NCBI GenBank assembly: GCA_016714365.1
Contig: JADJNH010000005.1
Span: 713,501-777,500, forward strand
Origin: Candidatus Vicinibacter affinis
GTDB taxonomy: Bacteria; Bacteroidota; Bacteroidia; Chitinophagales; Saprospiraceae
Length of the DNA: 64,000 nucleotides
Reading direction: 5' to 3'
The notes under the pieces were generated by a model. The model was not told the DNA's origin and searched no databases. It saw only the letters and a list, made by a program, of their open reading frames with translations. The translations under genes were made by a program, and so were the position numbers. This document shows positions 62,594-64,000 of the stretch, piece after piece. Each line of letters starts with the position of its first letter. Within the stretch, counting starts at the first letter, position 1.

Positions 62594-64000
62594 ATGTCAA
62601 ATAATAAAATCGCAGTGATAGGTAGTGGGATTGCAGGTATGGCAGCCGCTATAGACCTAGTTTCAAAGGGTTATCATGTAGAGGTTTTTGAAAAGAACAG
62701 CAGTCATGGAGGAAGGGGAAGGGCATTTGCAGAGCAAGGATTCGTTTTTGACATGGGGCCAAGTTGGTACTGGATGCCTGAGGTCTTTGAAGATTTTTTT
62801 AAGAAACACCATGAAGACCTAAAGGACTATTTTCAGTTGTACAGGCTGGATCCCTCTTATAGAATTTTCTTTCAGGACAGGATTATTGATGCTCCTGCTA
62901 AAATGGAAGAAACTTTAAAAATATTTGAAGAAGTAGAAAAAGGCTCATCAGTATTCCTTCAAAAATTCCTGGATGAAGCAAAATATAAGTATGAAGTCGG
63001 GATGAAGGAATTTGTCAGGAAACCAGCGCTTAGCATATTTGAGTATCTTGATAAAAGAATTCTAAGAAGTGTTTTGAAGTTACAAATGCTGAAATCTATT
63101 GAGCGAGTTATCAATAAAGGAGTCAAGAATCCGAATTTAAGGTCCTGGTTGTCTTTTCCGGTATTGTTTTTGGGCGCCAAACCTTCTGAAACACCTGCGC
63201 TCTACAGCTTAATGAATTATGCGGATTTAGTACTTGGAACCTGGTTTCCAAAGGGGGGAATGATAAAATTATTTGATGCTTTTTATCAATTGGCACTTAA
63301 GAAAGGGGTGGTCTTTCACTTTAATGCACCGGTTAGAAAAATTAATATTGAGAACAATAGAGTAAATTCCATTATACTGGACGACGATTCGAAAGAATTT
63401 GACTTCGTGGTAGCTGCTGCTGATTATCATCACGTGGAGCAATCACTTTTGGATAAACCCTACAGACAATATTCAGAAAGGTATTGGGAGAAAAGAGCAA
63501 TGGCGCCCGGAAGTCTAATCTTTTATGTTGGGTTGAATATTAAAGCACCAAACCTACTGCACCACAGCTTGTTTTTCGATGCTGATTTTGAGACACATGC
63601 GGATGACATATACGTTCATAAAAAGTGGCCAGAAGATCCGTTGTTTTATGTTTGCACCAGTTCTAAAACAGATCCAGACGTAGCACCACCCGGTTGTGAA
63701 AATATTTTTATCCTGATGCCTATAGCAGCCGGAATTGAAGATTCACAGGAACTTCGTGAGCAATATTTTGAGATCATAATGTCCCGAATGGCGGAAAAAT
63801 GCGGCTTAGATTTAAGACCCCATATAATTTACAAGAAATCTTATTGCACAGATAATTTCATAAGCGACTACAATAGTTTTAAAGGAAATGCCTATGGATT
63901 GTCAAATATTTTACGACAGACATCACTTTTAAAGCCGAGAATCAGACATAAAAAGGTAAAGAATCTATATTTTGCTGGTCAATTATCTCATCCGGGACCC
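62594..64000 (+). CDS. crtI: Phytoene desaturase family oxidoreductase (CrtI-like), 3' end outside window
   Basis: 469 codons are visible and the frame stays open at the right edge. The N-terminal FAD-binding fold is KIAVIGSGIAGMAAAIDLVSKGYHVEVFEKNSSHGGRGRAF, followed by FDMGPSWYWMPEVFEDFF, which marks the CrtI group. The C-terminal signature begins at KNLYFAGQLSHPG and would be completed just beyond the window. The family desaturates phytoene to lycopene or neurosporene. Carotenoid pigments are common in Saprospiria. A crtB-type gene is expected next but is not in view. Confidence 0.88.
   Translation, partial: MSNNKIAVIGSGIAGMAAAIDLVSKGYHVEVFEKNSSHGGRGRAFAEQGFVFDMGPSWYWMPEVFEDFFKKHHEDLKDYFQLYRLDPSYRIFFQDRIIDAPAKMEETLKIFEEVEKGSSVFLQKFLDEAKYKYEVGMKEFVRKPALSIFEYLDKRILRSVLKLQMLKSIERVINKGVKNPNLRSWLSFPVLFLGAKPSETPALYSLMNYADLVLGTWFPKGGMIKLFDAFYQLALKKGVVFHFNAPVRKINIENNRVNSIILDDDSKEFDFVVAAADYHHVEQSLLDKPYRQYSERYWEKRAMAPGSLIFYVGLNIKAPNLLHHSLFFDADFETHADDIYVHKKWPEDPLFYVCTSSKTDPDVAPPGCENIFILMPIAAGIEDSQELREQYFEIIMSRMAEKCGLDLRPHIIYKKSYCTDNFISDYNSFKGNAYGLSNILRQTSLLKPRIRHKKVKNLYFAGQLSHPGP

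Overview
The window is AT-rich chromosomal DNA from a member of the Bacteroidota, most likely a Saprospiria/Saprospiraceae-like lineage. The phylum call rests on three things: promoters of the TAnnTTTG (-7) type, three secreted proteins ending in type IX secretion (T9SS) sorting domains, and phylum-typical fusions (MurF-Alr, ResB-CcsA, CusA-TolC, ribosomal protein S1 with a helix-hairpin-helix tail). The family-level guess is inference. I saw no tRNA, rRNA, CRISPR array, intact insertion sequence or prophage.

Layout. 1-4 kb: the 5' part of mutL (cut by the window edge), purF, and a sugar-1-phosphate nucleotidyltransferase. 4.2-4.7 kb: a small minus-strand unit with a -7 box, a 26-codon leader ORF, competing hairpins, an intrinsic terminator and a 64-aa membrane protein. 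4.9-16.4 kb: a six-gene plus-strand operon with a di-heme b-type membrane protein, a membrane-anchored Fe-S/FAD/NAD(P) oxidoreductase, a 23-heme and a 67-heme cytochrome c, an outer-membrane beta-barrel protein and an OB-fold lipoprotein. Facing it at 16.4-19.5 kb is a System II cytochrome c synthase (CcsBA). Read together, these look like an envelope-spanning electron conduit plus the enzyme that matures its roughly 90 hemes. This is the most striking system in the window.

19.7-28.8 kb: a secreted MORN-repeat/caspase-like peptidase, a DUF4920 lipoprotein, class I fructose-bisphosphate aldolase, a TMTC-like membrane TPR protein, and two T9SS-exported proteins (BNR/sialidase-like and M1 aminopeptidase). 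28.9-41.6 kb: metal homeostasis, with a CusB-like adaptor, a CusA-TolC fusion pump, a small companion protein, a CopZ-like chaperone and CopA with a candidate operator. Between them lie a T9SS-exported SGNH esterase and a DUF4440 lipoprotein.

42.5-53.5 kb: a polysaccharide (O-antigen/capsule) operon. It encodes UDP-glucose dehydrogenase and all five enzyme types needed to convert UDP-GlcNAc to UDP-ManNAc(3NAc)A, followed by a heparinase II/III-like protein, two GT4 glycosyltransferases and a methyltransferase-like protein. No flippase or polymerase is seen. 53.5-64 kb: housekeeping genes (murF-alr, purD, fadD-like acyl-CoA ligase, a DUF1801/YdeI-like protein, rpsA with a strong terminator) and the 5' part of a crtI-like carotenoid desaturase that runs off the window.
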